A DNA stretch of 64,000 bases, taken from NCBI GenBank assembly GCA_019800895.1, contig JAHVKF010000003.1, positions 744,001 through 808,000 of the forward strand. Reading direction: 5' to 3'. Below, piece by piece: positions 21,321-29,840 of the stretch. The notes beneath the pieces are model-generated. The model ran no database searches. It was not told the origin of the DNA and saw nothing but the letters and a program-made list of their open reading frames with translations. Every line of letters starts with the position of its first letter. Position 1 is the first letter of the stretch. The position numbers were made by a program, and so were the translations under genes. This DNA is from Halomonas denitrificans. Its GTDB lineage: Bacteria > Pseudomonadota > Gammaproteobacteria > Xanthomonadales > Wenzhouxiangellaceae.

Positions 21321-21753
21321 GTCGGACTGCAGGTTCTTCGAACGCTGGAGAAATCCTAGCACGCCGCCTCTGCGGAAACGCGGCGGTGGTGTTGATCCCT
21401 GTGAACGTGGAGGCTCCCCTGCGCGCGGCCGACGGTCGAATACGCTGGGTCCCGGATTACTACACCGAGCGGCAGTCGCGCGAGTTTGCTGAACCGCACC
21501 GCGGCGATGCGATCGAATTCAGCACAGGCCGTCGCATCGCTCCGCCCGGGATCACAGCGGGGTAGTATCCCATGCCCATTCCGCGTTCATCCGCGATCAT
21601 CTGCGATTTTTCAAAGGCTTTCGCTTTTCTCTTCGCGTCTTCGCGTCCATCCTCTGCCTTTGCTTTTCGCCGGCCCGCCCGGCCTCCGTCGACCCCTCCA
21701 GCGCTGATAAAATAGCGGGCTGACCTTTCACCATTTCCCGAGGAAGCCCGTCC
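21321..21753. other. non-coding gap with dispersed repeats, between czc and prpD
   Basis: The gap contains the promoter region of the czc operon at its left. Around 21579-21611 is a copy of the TTCATCCGCG/TCATCTGCG repeat, followed by CTTCGCGTC repeats to about 21660. Near its right end TAAAAT (21708-21713) may be a -10 for prpD, and GAGGAAG precedes the prpD ATG. No gene is supported. Confidence 0.6.
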
Positions 21754-23208
21754 ATGAGCGGAGAAGTCGATATTCGCGCCGCTGCGCGCCCCGAGCCCGA
21801 TGCCCTGATCCAGCAGATCGCCGACTACGTCTGCGACTACGAGATCACCTCCGAGGAGGCCTGGCAGACGGCCCACTACTGCCTGAAGGACTCGCTGGCC
21901 TGCTCGATGCTGGCGATGCGCTTTCCCGAGTGCGTCAAGCTGCTTGGGCCGGTGGTGCCCGGTGCGGACCTGAAGGGTGGGGCGCGCGTGCCCGGCACGC
22001 ACTTCGAGCTGGACCCGGTCCAGGCCGCCTTCAACATCGGCGTCCAGGTCCGCTACCTCGACTTCAACGACACCTGGCTGGCCGCCGAGTGGGGGCATCC
22101 GTCGGACAATCTGGGCGCGATCCTGGCCGTGGCCGACTATATTTCGCGCACGGAAGTCGCCGAGGGCCGTGAGCCGCTCAGCGTCGAGGACGTGCTCGAA
22201 GCGATGATCAAGGCCCACGAGATCCAGGGCGTGCTGGCGCTGAAGAACTCCTTCAACCGCGTCGGCCTGGACCACGTGCTGCTGGTGCGCGTCGCGTCGA
22301 CCGCCGTGGTCACCCGCATGCTGGGCGGCTCGCGCGACGACGTGATCAACGCTGTCACCCACGCGTGGATCGACGGCGGGGCGCTCCGCACCTACCGCCA
22401 CGCGCCGAACACCGGCCCGCGCAAGAGCTGGGCGGCCGGCGACGCGTGCCGTCGCGCCGTGCAGCTGGCGCTGCTGACCATGAAGGGCGAGATCGGCTAC
22501 CCGTCGGCGCTGACGGCCAAGGGCTGGGGCTTCCAGGACGTGCTGTTCAAGGGCAACGACCTCGTGCTGGAGCGCGAGCTGGGCAGCTACGTGATGGAGA
22601 ACATCCTGTTCAAGATCTCCTTCCCGGCCGAGTTCCACGCCCAGACCGCGGTCGAGTGCGCGCTGAAGCTGCACGACCAGGTCAAGGACCGCCTCGACGA
22701 CATCGAGCGGATCGAGATCGAGACCCAGGAAGCCGGCGTCAGGATCATCGACAAGACCGGGCCGCTGAACAACTACGCCGACCGCGACCACTGCATCCAG
22801 TACATGGTCGCCGTGCCGATGATCTTCGGCGCCCTGACCGCCGAGTCCTACAACGACGACGTCGCCGCCGACCCGCGCATCGACGCGCTGCGCGACAGGA
22901 TGACGGTCAAGGAGAACCCGCGCTTCACCGAGGAGTACTTCGATGCCGACAAGCGCGCGATCGGCAACGCGGTGCAGGTGTTCTTCAAGGATGGTTCGAA
23001 GACCGAGCAGGTCAGCATCGACTATCCCGTGGGCCACCGCCGCCGCCGCGACGAGGGCATCCCGCTGCTCGAAGACAAGTTCGAGCGTGCGATCCGCGGC
23101 TACTTCAGCAAGCGCCAGGGCGAAGGGATCGTCGAGGCGATGGAGAACCGCGCCGTGGCGTCGAACCTGGACGTGCACGAGTTCGCTGCGCTGTGGTCGT
23201 TGATCTGA
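21754..23208 (+). CDS. prpD: MmgE/PrpD family protein (2-methylcitrate dehydratase-like)
   Basis: A 484-residue MmgE/PrpD-fold protein, full length for PrpD. The N-terminal all-alpha domain contains VRYLDFNDTWLAAEWGHPSDN, the family signature around the active-site lid (DFNDT and the GHPSDN histidine). The C-terminal domain has SFPAEFHAQTAVECA and the DHCIQYMVAVPMIFG segment. PrpD dehydrates 2-methylcitrate to 2-methyl-cis-aconitate in propionate catabolism without an Fe-S cluster. Here prpB, prpC and acnD are absent from the neighbourhood, so it may act with genes elsewhere or on a different hydroxy-acid. GAGGAAG 9-15 nt upstream supports the start. Confidence 0.88.
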   Translation: MSGEVDIRAAARPEPDALIQQIADYVCDYEITSEEAWQTAHYCLKDSLACSMLAMRFPECVKLLGPVVPGADLKGGARVPGTHFELDPVQAAFNIGVQVRYLDFNDTWLAAEWGHPSDNLGAILAVADYISRTEVAEGREPLSVEDVLEAMIKAHEIQGVLALKNSFNRVGLDHVLLVRVASTAVVTRMLGGSRDDVINAVTHAWIDGGALRTYRHAPNTGPRKSWAAGDACRRAVQLALLTMKGEIGYPSALTAKGWGFQDVLFKGNDLVLERELGSYVMENILFKISFPAEFHAQTAVECALKLHDQVKDRLDDIERIEIETQEAGVRIIDKTGPLNNYADRDHCIQYMVAVPMIFGALTAESYNDDVAADPRIDALRDRMTVKENPRFTEEYFDADKRAIGNAVQVFFKDGSKTEQVSIDYPVGHRRRRDEGIPLLEDKFERAIRGYFSKRQGEGIVEAMENRAVASNLDVHEFAALWSLI

Positions 23209-23275
23209 TCGCCGATTCGATCGCCGATTTGATCGCGGATCCGATCGCCGATCCGGTCGTCGATCCAGCCGCGAC
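23197..23275 (+). repeat. imperfect 12-bp tandem repeat after prpD
   Basis: About six degenerate copies of a GATCGCCGATTC-type unit (also seen as GATCGCGGATCC, GATCGCCGATCC and GGTCGTCGATCC) run from the prpD stop to just before the cytochrome b561 start. Confidence 0.7.
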
Positions 23276-23290
23276 CGTCCGGTCCCGGCG

Positions 23291-23812
23291 TTGACCGGCG
23301 AGCCTGTCCGCTACCCGAAGCGGCTTCGCCAGCTGCACTGGCTGCTGGCGTTGCTGCTGGTCAGCATGGTGCTGTTCGGGCTGTGGATGGGTACCCTCGA
23401 CCGGACCGACCCGCTGAAGACCGTGGTGCTGCCCTGGCACCTGGTCACCGGCGGGGTCGTGTTCGCGCTGACGGCCTGGCGGTTGACGATCCGTCGTCGA
23501 TCGCGGGCCTTGTTCGAGGCCGCCCGCACGGAGTCTGCGCCGGCACGCCGCGCGCTGGCCGGCTTCGTCCATGGCGCCTTCTACCTGCTGCTGCTCGGGT
23601 TGCCGCTGCTGGGCTTCGGCGTCTGGGTCCTCGACCCCCACCTGGGCCCGGCACCGTTCGGCGACGGGGTCGCCGTCGGCAACTGGTCCGAACGCCTGCA
23701 CCGAATCCACTACCTGGGCGCGTGGTCGGTCACCGTCCTCCTGCCGCTGCACGTCGCGGGTGCCCTGATCCGCGATCGAGCAGGGCACAGGCCGCTGTCG
23801 CGGATGCTCTGA
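23291..23812 (+). CDS. cytochrome b561
   Basis: A 173-residue four-helix membrane haem protein of the CybB family. Histidines are positioned as expected: RQLHWLLALL in helix 1, LPWHLVTGG in helix 2, GFVHGAFYLL in helix 3 and LLPLHVAGAL in helix 4, which together bind two b-type haems. It transfers electrons between the quinone pool and periplasmic or membrane partners such as superoxide. The TTG at 23291 is the only start upstream of the first histidine helix and lacks a clear ribosome-binding site, so the start is uncertain. The 12-bp tandem repeat lies directly upstream. Its downstream neighbour is a repeat-filled gap. Confidence 0.85.
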   Translation: MTGEPVRYPKRLRQLHWLLALLLVSMVLFGLWMGTLDRTDPLKTVVLPWHLVTGGVVFALTAWRLTIRRRSRALFEAARTESAPARRALAGFVHGAFYLLLLGLPLLGFGVWVLDPHLGPAPFGDGVAVGNWSERLHRIHYLGAWSVTVLLPLHVAGALIRDRAGHRPLSRML

Positions 23813-23820
23813 GAAAAGAA

Positions 23821-24187
23821 AGGCGTTTCTCGCAGAGACGCGGAGACGCAGAGAAAAGCGAGTAACCGTTCGGAGGTCCAAGTCACCATGCCATCCCGAA
23901 CGAGTGGCCGCTGATGGCCTCGAGATACGGAGAAGCCGAAACACATTGTGCTTCCGGCTCTGCGCTGCGCTTGGCCGGGGAGACGATGCGCGGGGCGTCA
24001 CGGATGCCCGGCGCGATTCCTCGGCACCACCATGGCAGGGAAAACGACTCGTTCACCTGTAGACGTGAGCTTGCGAGCGGTCCGTTGGGCCTTCGAGGAA
24101 TCAACCGAATCTTCGCTCGCAAGCTCACTCCTACAGGCCTTTCGGTTCGATCTCTGCGTCTCCGCGTCTCTGCGAGAAAACGCCTTT
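23821..24187. repeat. intergenic repeat block with inverted REP pair
   Basis: CGCAGAGACGCGGAGACGCA lies at 23831-23850 and its reverse complement lies at about 24155-24174, so the gap is bracketed by an inverted pair of one dispersed element. Inside are two facing REP-type arms: CCTGTAGACGTGAGCTTGCG at 24056-24075 and CGCAAGCTCACTCCTACAGG at 24118-24137. These could form a long stem. No gene is seen in 23813-24207. Confidence 0.7.
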
Positions 24188-24207
24188 CAAATGCTCCCCG
24201 GCAGGAT

Positions 24208-24801
24208 CTACTTCATCATCCGCCTGGCGGTGCGAAGCATGGCGCCGACGATGGGGAGGTGTTCGTAAAGGCCGCCGGCGGCGTCCCAGAAGTCCTGGTG
24301 CAGGACGATGCGGCCCGCCTCGTCGAAGCGCAGGTGGGTCATGCCGACGCTGTTCGATTCGACCTTCATCCCGAACGCCGCCGTTTCGAAGTGCATCGTC
24401 CATCGCACGTAGACCTCGTGGCCGTCCCGTAGCGTGTGGTCGACATCGACCCGGCTGACCTGCAGCTTGTCACCGGTGCTGGCCATGTAGTCGCCGACCG
24501 CCTCGCTGCTCTCCAGCGTGACCAGCGTGTCGTTGAAATACAGCCGATCGGCGTACAGTTCGCGCATTCTCTCGCCGACATCGTCGGCGGTCAGGTCGGC
24601 GAACGTGCGGCCGAATCGTTCGAGGCCGTCATCGATCGCCGCGGTCGATCCGGGAAAGGTGTCCAGCGCGTTGCGATAGGCATCCATGTCGCTCACTCCG
24701 GTGGGGCGCGTCCACCACAACCAGGCGGCGAGAAGCGCAAGGGCAATCGCGAACGCGGTCGCGAGCGCGACCGCGGGCGTTTTCTTCGAGGAATCAGCCA
24801 T
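24208..24801 (-). CDS. NTF2/SnoaL-like protein with N-terminal membrane anchor
   Basis: A 197-residue protein. Residues ~10-33 (VALATAFAIALALLAAWLWW) are a membrane anchor or uncleaved signal. The rest (DMDAYRNALDTFPGSTAAID to DFWDAAGGLYEHLPIVGAML) is an alpha+beta-cone NTF2/SnoaL domain. The LHQDFWDAAGGLYEHLP ending matches NTF2-like proteins commonly encoded beside DUF1365 and cyclopropane-fatty-acid synthase genes. It lies at the head of the lipid-modification cluster, divergent from the desaturase. The ATG at 24801 precedes the anchor; a TTG at 24828 would add nine residues. Its role is unknown; an accessory role in lipid modification is inferred from context. Confidence 0.75.
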   Translation of the reverse strand: MADSSKKTPAVALATAFAIALALLAAWLWWTRPTGVSDMDAYRNALDTFPGSTAAIDDGLERFGRTFADLTADDVGERMRELYADRLYFNDTLVTLESSEAVGDYMASTGDKLQVSRVDVDHTLRDGHEVYVRWTMHFETAAFGMKVESNSVGMTHLRFDEAGRIVLHQDFWDAAGGLYEHLPIVGAMLRTARRMMK

Positions 24802-24955
24802 AGCTGGAGTGTGGGGGGTGGTCGTCAACCGTCGGTGAACTCGTCGATGGGTGACGCGCCGGGGGGCGTTCGGCGCGGACGGTTCACGGCGGGTTCACCG
24901 GCAGCGGTGAGCATTCCACCGGCATACTACGCGCATCCGAACGAGAACCCTCTGA

Positions 24956-25876
24956 ATGTTGAAGTCCTTCCTGGCCTGGTTCGACACCCAGCAACTCGAG
25001 TCCGACGGGATACCGGGCCGCGCCGAGCATCGGATCGACCTCGCCCGGGTCGTTCCGTTCATCGGCCTGCACCTGGCCTGCATCGCGGTGTTCTTGGTCG
25101 GCATCTCGGCGACGGCCGTGGCCGTCTGTGTCGCCAGTTACCTGCTACGGATGTTCGCGATCACGGCGTTCTACCACCGCTATTTCTCGCACCGGGCCTT
25201 CCGGACATCGCGCCCGGTTCAGTTCCTGTTCGCGTTGATCGGCGCCAGCGCGACCCAGCGCGGACCGCTCTGGTGGGCCGCCCATCACCGTCGTCACCAC
25301 AAGCGTGCGGATCGATCCGGTGATCCCCACACGCCGCGCAAGGGCCTGTTCTGGTCGCACATGGGCTGGTTCCTCAGCCGTCGGCATTTCGGGACCGAGT
25401 GGGAGCAGATCCCCGACCTGGCGCGCTATCCGGAGCTGCGCCTGCTCGATCGCTTCGACCTGCTCGTGCCGATCGGCTACGCGGCCGCACTGTTCGTGCT
25501 CGGTAGCGTGCTCGAACGCGTCGCGCCGGGGCTCGGCACGTCGGGCGGTCAGCTGCTGGTATGGGGCTATTTCGTATCCACCGTCGCGCTGATCCACGTC
25601 ACCCTGACGATCAACTCCCTGGCCCACCGATTCGGCCGCCGCCGCTACGCCACCCGCGACGACTCGCGCAACAACGTCTGGCTGGCCCTGCTGACGCTGG
25701 GCGAAGGCTGGCACAACAACCATCACCATTTCCCCGGCTCGGCGCGCCAGGGCTTCTACTGGTGGGAGGTGGACATGAGTTATCTCACCCTGAAGGTCAT
25801 GTCCTGGTTCGGGCTCGTGTCCGACCTGAAGCCGGTGCCTGCCGGCGTTCGCGAAGCGCGTCGAGTCCGCTCGTGA
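24956..25876 (+). CDS. membrane fatty-acyl desaturase (acyl-CoA/phospholipid delta-9 type)
   Basis: A 306-residue integral di-iron desaturase. All three histidine boxes are present: HRYFSH (74-79), HRRHH (111-115) and HNNHH (253-257), with hydrophobic segments between them placing the boxes on the cytoplasmic face. The spacing fits stearoyl-CoA desaturase-like enzymes, which insert a cis double bond using O2 and an electron donor. It opens a seven-gene same-strand run and overlaps the next gene by 4 bp (GTGA). The product double bond would be the substrate for the two CFA-type methyltransferases downstream. The start at ATG 24956 is the first before the conserved region. Confidence 0.9.
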   Translation: MLKSFLAWFDTQQLESDGIPGRAEHRIDLARVVPFIGLHLACIAVFLVGISATAVAVCVASYLLRMFAITAFYHRYFSHRAFRTSRPVQFLFALIGASATQRGPLWWAAHHRRHHKRADRSGDPHTPRKGLFWSHMGWFLSRRHFGTEWEQIPDLARYPELRLLDRFDLLVPIGYAAALFVLGSVLERVAPGLGTSGGQLLVWGYFVSTVALIHVTLTINSLAHRFGRRRYATRDDSRNNVWLALLTLGEGWHNNHHHFPGSARQGFYWWEVDMSYLTLKVMSWFGLVSDLKPVPAGVREARRVRS

Positions 25877-27171
25877 GTCGAATCGCCGTCGTCGGCGGCG
25901 GCGTGGCCGGTCTGTACGCGGCCTGGCACCTGAGCAAGGACCCGCAGCACGACGTGACCTTGATCGAGGCGAACGGTCGCCCGGGCGGCCATGCCGACAC
26001 GCATCGGGTCCAGGCGCCGGGCATGGCGGAACCGGTCGATGTCGATTCCGGGTTCATCGTCTTCAACCATCGTCACTACCCGCACTTCAGCGCGTGGCTC
26101 GAGCGTCTCGGCGTGGCCTCGCACGCCAGCGACATGAGCTTCGGGATCAGCTGCGAGCGGACCGGGCTGGAATACAACGCCACGACCCTGAATACCCTGT
26201 TCTGTCAGCGACGCAACCTGTTCTCGCCGCGCTTCCTCGGCATGGTCGGCGACATCCTCAAGTTCTATCGGCGCGCACCGAGGCTGCTGGACGGGATGGA
26301 TGACACCCTGACGCTCGGCGACTGGCTGGACGGGCCGAGCGGCCTGGGGCGGGCCTTTGCCGACGACCACCTGATTCCCATGGCGTCCGCCTTGTGGTCG
26401 TCGCCGTCGGCCACCGTGCGCCGGTTCCCGATGCGCTACCTGCTGGAGTTCATGCGCAACCACGACATGCTGCAGGTCGACGGCCGACCCGAGTGGCGGA
26501 CCGTGACCGGCGGCAGCCAGCGCTACGTCGAGGCGGCGGTCGACAGCTTCGACGGCACGCTGTGTGTCGACTCTCCGGTGCGCGCCGTTCGACGAATGGG
26601 GCAGGGCGTCGTGATCCGCCTCGACGACGGTGCGATCGAAGCGGACCATGTCGTGCTTGCCTGTCATGCCGACCAGGCGCTGGCCCTGCTCGGCGAGTCC
26701 GCGAGCGCCACGGAGCGCGATGTGCTGTCGAAGTTCCGCTACGAGGACAACGACACGGTGCTGCACACGGACGCGACCCGGATGCCGAAGCACCCGAAGG
26801 CCTGGGCCGCCTGGGTCGTGCGGCGCGACGCGGGTGGCAATGACGATGGCACTGACGAGCGTGCATCGATTTCCTACTGGATGAACAAGCTGCAGGGCCT
26901 GCCCGACGACGTGCCGCTGATCGTATCGCTGAACCAGACCGAGCGGATCGACCGGGCCAGGATCCTGAAGCGGCGCGCCTACCGGCATCCGGTCTACGAC
27001 CCCGAAATGGTCCGTGCGCAGCAGCGCATCGGTGAGATCGACGGCATCGATCGGGTGTCCTTCGCCGGCGCCTGCTGGGGCTGGGGCTTTCACGAAGACG
27101 CGGTTCGGTCGGCGGTGCGGGTGGTGGATCGGATGACCCAGGTCGGGCGGGGGCGTGATGTGGCGGCCTGA
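25873..27171 (+). CDS. FAD-dependent amine-oxidase-like oxidoreductase
   Basis: A 432-residue flavoprotein. The dinucleotide fold VVGGGVAGLYAAWHL begins at residue 6, followed by IEANGRPGGHADTH (ribose-binding acid and GG motif) and DVDSGFIVFN. The C-terminal FAGACWGWGFHEDAVRSAV is the FAD-closing motif. It belongs to the NAD(P)-binding amine-oxidase-like family always found beside DUF1365 and CFA-synthase genes. Related flavoproteins have been implicated in desaturating acyl chains during furan-fatty-acid synthesis; that is a precedent, not proof. The GTG start at 25873 overlaps the desaturase stop, and its end overlaps the DUF1365 gene by 14-17 bp, showing tight coupling. Confidence 0.88.
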   Translation: MSRIAVVGGGVAGLYAAWHLSKDPQHDVTLIEANGRPGGHADTHRVQAPGMAEPVDVDSGFIVFNHRHYPHFSAWLERLGVASHASDMSFGISCERTGLEYNATTLNTLFCQRRNLFSPRFLGMVGDILKFYRRAPRLLDGMDDTLTLGDWLDGPSGLGRAFADDHLIPMASALWSSPSATVRRFPMRYLLEFMRNHDMLQVDGRPEWRTVTGGSQRYVEAAVDSFDGTLCVDSPVRAVRRMGQGVVIRLDDGAIEADHVVLACHADQALALLGESASATERDVLSKFRYEDNDTVLHTDATRMPKHPKAWAAWVVRRDAGGNDDGTDERASISYWMNKLQGLPDDVPLIVSLNQTERIDRARILKRRAYRHPVYDPEMVRAQQRIGEIDGIDRVSFAGACWGWGFHEDAVRSAVRVVDRMTQVGRGRDVAA

Positions 27172-27958
27172 GGACCAGTACGGCACCGGAACCGTGTGGC
27201 ATCGGCGCGTGGCGCCCCGCGACCACGCGTTTCGCTACCGCCTGTGGTTCAGCCTGCTCGACGTCGACCGACTGGAGCAGCGCTTCGCCCGGTCCCGCCT
27301 GTGGTCGCTGGGTCGCTTCGGCCTGGTGCGCTTCCGCCGCGACGACTACTTCAAGTCGCCGCACCGGCCGGAGCAATCGCTCGGCGATGCAGTGCGCGAT
27401 CGGATCGAGGAGCGGCTCGGTGTGCGTCCCGACGGAACCGTTCGAATGCTGACGCATCTTCGCCAGTGGGGCCTGGCGTTCAACCCGGTGACGATCTATT
27501 TCGCCCACGCGGCCGACGGGCCCTTGATCGCGATCCTCGCCGAGGTCCACAACACGCCGTGGGGCGAGCGGCACGCCTACGTGCTCGATGCCCGGGAGCA
27601 GCCGGGGCCGGACTACCGGTTCCGCTTCGACAAGGCCTTCCACGTCTCGCCCTTCCTGCCGATGGATCTCGACTACGACTGGCGGTTCCGGCTCCGCGAC
27701 GACTCGCTCGACGTTCACATGCGAGTCACTCCCGGGGACGGAGACTCGCGCCTGTTCGACGCCGGAATGCGGCTCGCGCTGTCCGATCTCGACACCGCCT
27801 CGATGCGCCGCCTTCCGCTGACCTTTCCGCTGCTGGCCCTGAAGGTCGTCGGCGGCATCTACTGGCAGGCCCTCATGTTGTACTTGAAGCGAGTTCCGTT
27901 CCATGATCATCCCGGGGACGCGCCGATCACGAGCGAGCACACCGATGCCCGGCGCTGA
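27158..27958 (+). CDS. DUF1365 family protein
   Basis: A 266-residue cytosolic protein of the DUF1365 family. Recognisable segments are GTVWHRRVAPRDHAFRYRLW at the N-terminus, the FGLVRFRRDDYF block, HLRQWGLAFNPVTIYFAHAA, AEVHNTPWGERHAYVL and FHVSPFLPMDLDYDWRF. The biochemical activity is not established. The gene almost always accompanies the FAD oxidoreductase and CFA-synthase-like methyltransferases. The ATG at 27158 directly follows a GTG codon, with a GGGCGGGGGCG run upstream. It overlaps both neighbours, so it belongs to the lipid operon. An acyl-chain modification role is inferred from context. Confidence 0.88.
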   Translation: MWRPEDQYGTGTVWHRRVAPRDHAFRYRLWFSLLDVDRLEQRFARSRLWSLGRFGLVRFRRDDYFKSPHRPEQSLGDAVRDRIEERLGVRPDGTVRMLTHLRQWGLAFNPVTIYFAHAADGPLIAILAEVHNTPWGERHAYVLDAREQPGPDYRFRFDKAFHVSPFLPMDLDYDWRFRLRDDSLDVHMRVTPGDGDSRLFDAGMRLALSDLDTASMRRLPLTFPLLALKVVGGIYWQALMLYLKRVPFHDHPGDAPITSEHTDARR

Positions 27959-29198
27959 TTTCGAGACCGCGGCGGCGGCCGATTCGTCCGGCGCATCCCA
28001 CCTCGAGCGGTGGTGTCGCGCCCGGGTGCTGGCACGCCTGGACGGCCTTGACGGCGGCCGCCTCACGATCCGCGACGCCGAGGGCGAACACGCGATCGGC
28101 GCAGAAACCGGCCTGGAGGGCGAGGTCGTGGTGCACGATCTTCACTTCTGGAAGATGATGGCGACCGGCGGCAGCGTCGGCGCCGGCGAGGCCTACATGG
28201 CGGGCCTCTGGGACAGTCCCGATCTCGTCGCGGTGATCCGTGTCCTCGCCGCCAGCCGAAGCGCCCTGGCCGAGATGGAGAAGGGCGGGGCGCGCATCTA
28301 CGGCTGGTTGCTGAAGCTCCTGCACCGAAGAAACCGCAACAGCCTGGCCGGCAGCCGCCGGAACATCTCGGCGCACTACGACTTGGGCAATGCGTTCTTC
28401 GCCGAGTGGCTCGACCCGCGCATGCAGTATTCGTCCGCGATCTTCGAGTCGGCGGACGACAGCCTGGAGCGGGCGCAGGAGAACAAGCTCGCCCGGATCG
28501 CCGCGAAGCTCGAACTCGGTCCCGACGATCACCTGCTGGAGATCGGCACCGGGTGGGGCGGCCTGGCGGTCTACATGGCCCAGACCACGGGCTGCCGGGT
28601 CACGACCACGACGATCTCGAAGGAACAGCACGCACACGCGGTCGAGCGCGTTCGCGCCGCGGGGCTGGAGGATCGGATCGAAGTCCTGCTGACCGACTAT
28701 CGAGACCTCGAAGGGCGGTACGACAAGCTGGTCTCGGTGGAAATGATCGAGGCCGTCGGCGCGGACTACCTCGACACCTATCTGCAGGTGATCCGGAACC
28801 GTCTCGAACCCGACGGGCTCGCGCTCGTCCAGGCCATCACGATCGAGGATTTCCGTTACGCAGATGCCCTGAAGAGCGTGGATTTCATCCAGCGCTACAT
28901 CTTCCCGGGGGCCTTCATTCCCTCGGTCTCGGCGATCACCGCTTCGATGGCGCGGGCCAGCGACCTCGGCCTGGTCGAGCTGTTCGACTTCGGCGAAAGC
29001 TACGCGCGCACGCTGCGCGCCTGGCGCGAGCGTTTCGAATCGGCCTGGGCGCGGATCGAGGACCTGGGCTTCGACGAGGCCTTCCGCCGCCGCTGGCGGT
29101 TCTACCTGGCCTATTGCGAAGGCGGTTTCCGGGAGCGGGCCATCAGCGATGTACACCTGCTGATGGCCAGGCCCGGCTACCGGAAGTCCCGTGCCTGA
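27945..29198 (+). CDS. cfa: cyclopropane-fatty-acyl-phospholipid synthase family protein
   Basis: A 417-residue SAM-dependent methyltransferase. The N-terminal lipid-binding domain contains FWKMMATGGSVGAGEAYMAG, and the bridging segment is ISAHYDLGNAFFAEWLDPRM. SAM motif I is LLEIGTGWGG near residue 198. The C-terminal QRYIFPGAFIPSVSAI and YARTLRAWRERFE blocks are typical of Cfa. The family methylenates cis double bonds of membrane phospholipid acyl chains. E. coli Cfa is 382 residues. The ATG at 27945 is preferred over 27903 because it overlaps the previous gene only slightly and has GAGCGAG upstream. It likely acts on the product of the desaturase in the same operon. Confidence 0.9.
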   Translation: MPGADFETAAAADSSGASHLERWCRARVLARLDGLDGGRLTIRDAEGEHAIGAETGLEGEVVVHDLHFWKMMATGGSVGAGEAYMAGLWDSPDLVAVIRVLAASRSALAEMEKGGARIYGWLLKLLHRRNRNSLAGSRRNISAHYDLGNAFFAEWLDPRMQYSSAIFESADDSLERAQENKLARIAAKLELGPDDHLLEIGTGWGGLAVYMAQTTGCRVTTTTISKEQHAHAVERVRAAGLEDRIEVLLTDYRDLEGRYDKLVSVEMIEAVGADYLDTYLQVIRNRLEPDGLALVQAITIEDFRYADALKSVDFIQRYIFPGAFIPSVSAITASMARASDLGLVELFDFGESYARTLRAWRERFESAWARIEDLGFDEAFRRRWRFYLAYCEGGFRERAISDVHLLMARPGYRKSRA

Positions 29199-29215
29199 GC
29201 CCGGCATCCCGGCCA

Positions 29216-29222
29216 AGGAGGC
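29216..29222 (+). promoter_or_regulatory. strong Shine-Dalgarno of the DUF2878 gene
   Basis: AAGGAGG lies 6 nt before the ATG at 29229. It is the strongest ribosome-binding site in this operon, whose other junctions rely on stop/start overlap. Confidence 0.6.
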
Positions 29223-29228
29223 CTCGCG

Positions 29229-29840
29229 ATGAGTCGGGCGGATCGCGATTTCTGGATCAACCAGGCGTTTTTCCAGCTGGCCTGGCCGGCCTGCGTGCTG
29301 GGCGCGGCCTACGGCACCCTCTGGCCGGCCGCGCTTCTGATCGGCGGCATGCTGGCCTGGACGCTGCACCCGGCCAACCGGCGCGCCGGCGACGTCCGGG
29401 CGCTGTCCGCGTTCGCGTTTACCGGGGTCCTCGTCGATACCCTGTGGATCCGGACCGGGGTCGTCGATTACGCGATGCAATGGCCCGTCGAGGGGTTCCA
29501 GCCGGCGTGGCTGACCGGACTCTGGATCGCGCTGGGGCTGACCGTGCATCATTCGCTCGCGGTGTTCGGGCGCCGTTGGCGCTTGTGGGTCCTCCTGGCG
29601 ACCGTCGGATCGCCGCTGTCCTATGCGATGGCGTCCCGTGTCGGCGCAGTGGACTGGATCGCGCCGGACTGGGTGGTGGTGTTGTGCATGGGGCCGGTCT
29701 GGGCGGTCCTTACCGGGTCCTTGTTCCGCATCCTGGGCCCCGGTAGCGAACCCCTGGCCAGCGACGGAAGCAAGCAGGAACGCAGGGCGGCAAGGACCGC
29801 GAGCGAAGGGAAGAACACAATGGAGACTGTGCAAGGATGA
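29229..29840 (+). CDS. DUF2878 family membrane protein
   Basis: A 203-residue inner-membrane protein with about five hydrophobic segments (residues ~12-50, 60-75, 95-115, 120-140, 145-165). The N-terminus reads FWINQAFFQLAWPACVLGA, which is diagnostic of DUF2878, a family found with CFA synthase, DUF1365 and FAD oxidoreductase genes. Function is unknown; a role as membrane scaffold or in lipid handling is inferred from context. The last ~25 residues (GSKQERRAARTASEGKNTME) are hydrophilic and unlike the family, and may be an extension with little function. Its stop overlaps the next gene's ATG (ATGA at 29837-29840). Confidence 0.85.
   Translation: MSRADRDFWINQAFFQLAWPACVLGAAYGTLWPAALLIGGMLAWTLHPANRRAGDVRALSAFAFTGVLVDTLWIRTGVVDYAMQWPVEGFQPAWLTGLWIALGLTVHHSLAVFGRRWRLWVLLATVGSPLSYAMASRVGAVDWIAPDWVVVLCMGPVWAVLTGSLFRILGPGSEPLASDGSKQERRAARTASEGKNTMETVQG

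Noticed and set aside
22365-23294. A 309-codon alternative frame over prpD ending in a DLIADSIADLIAD-like tail
   Set aside because: It overlaps prpD, whose homology is full length. The tail simply translates the 12-bp repeat.
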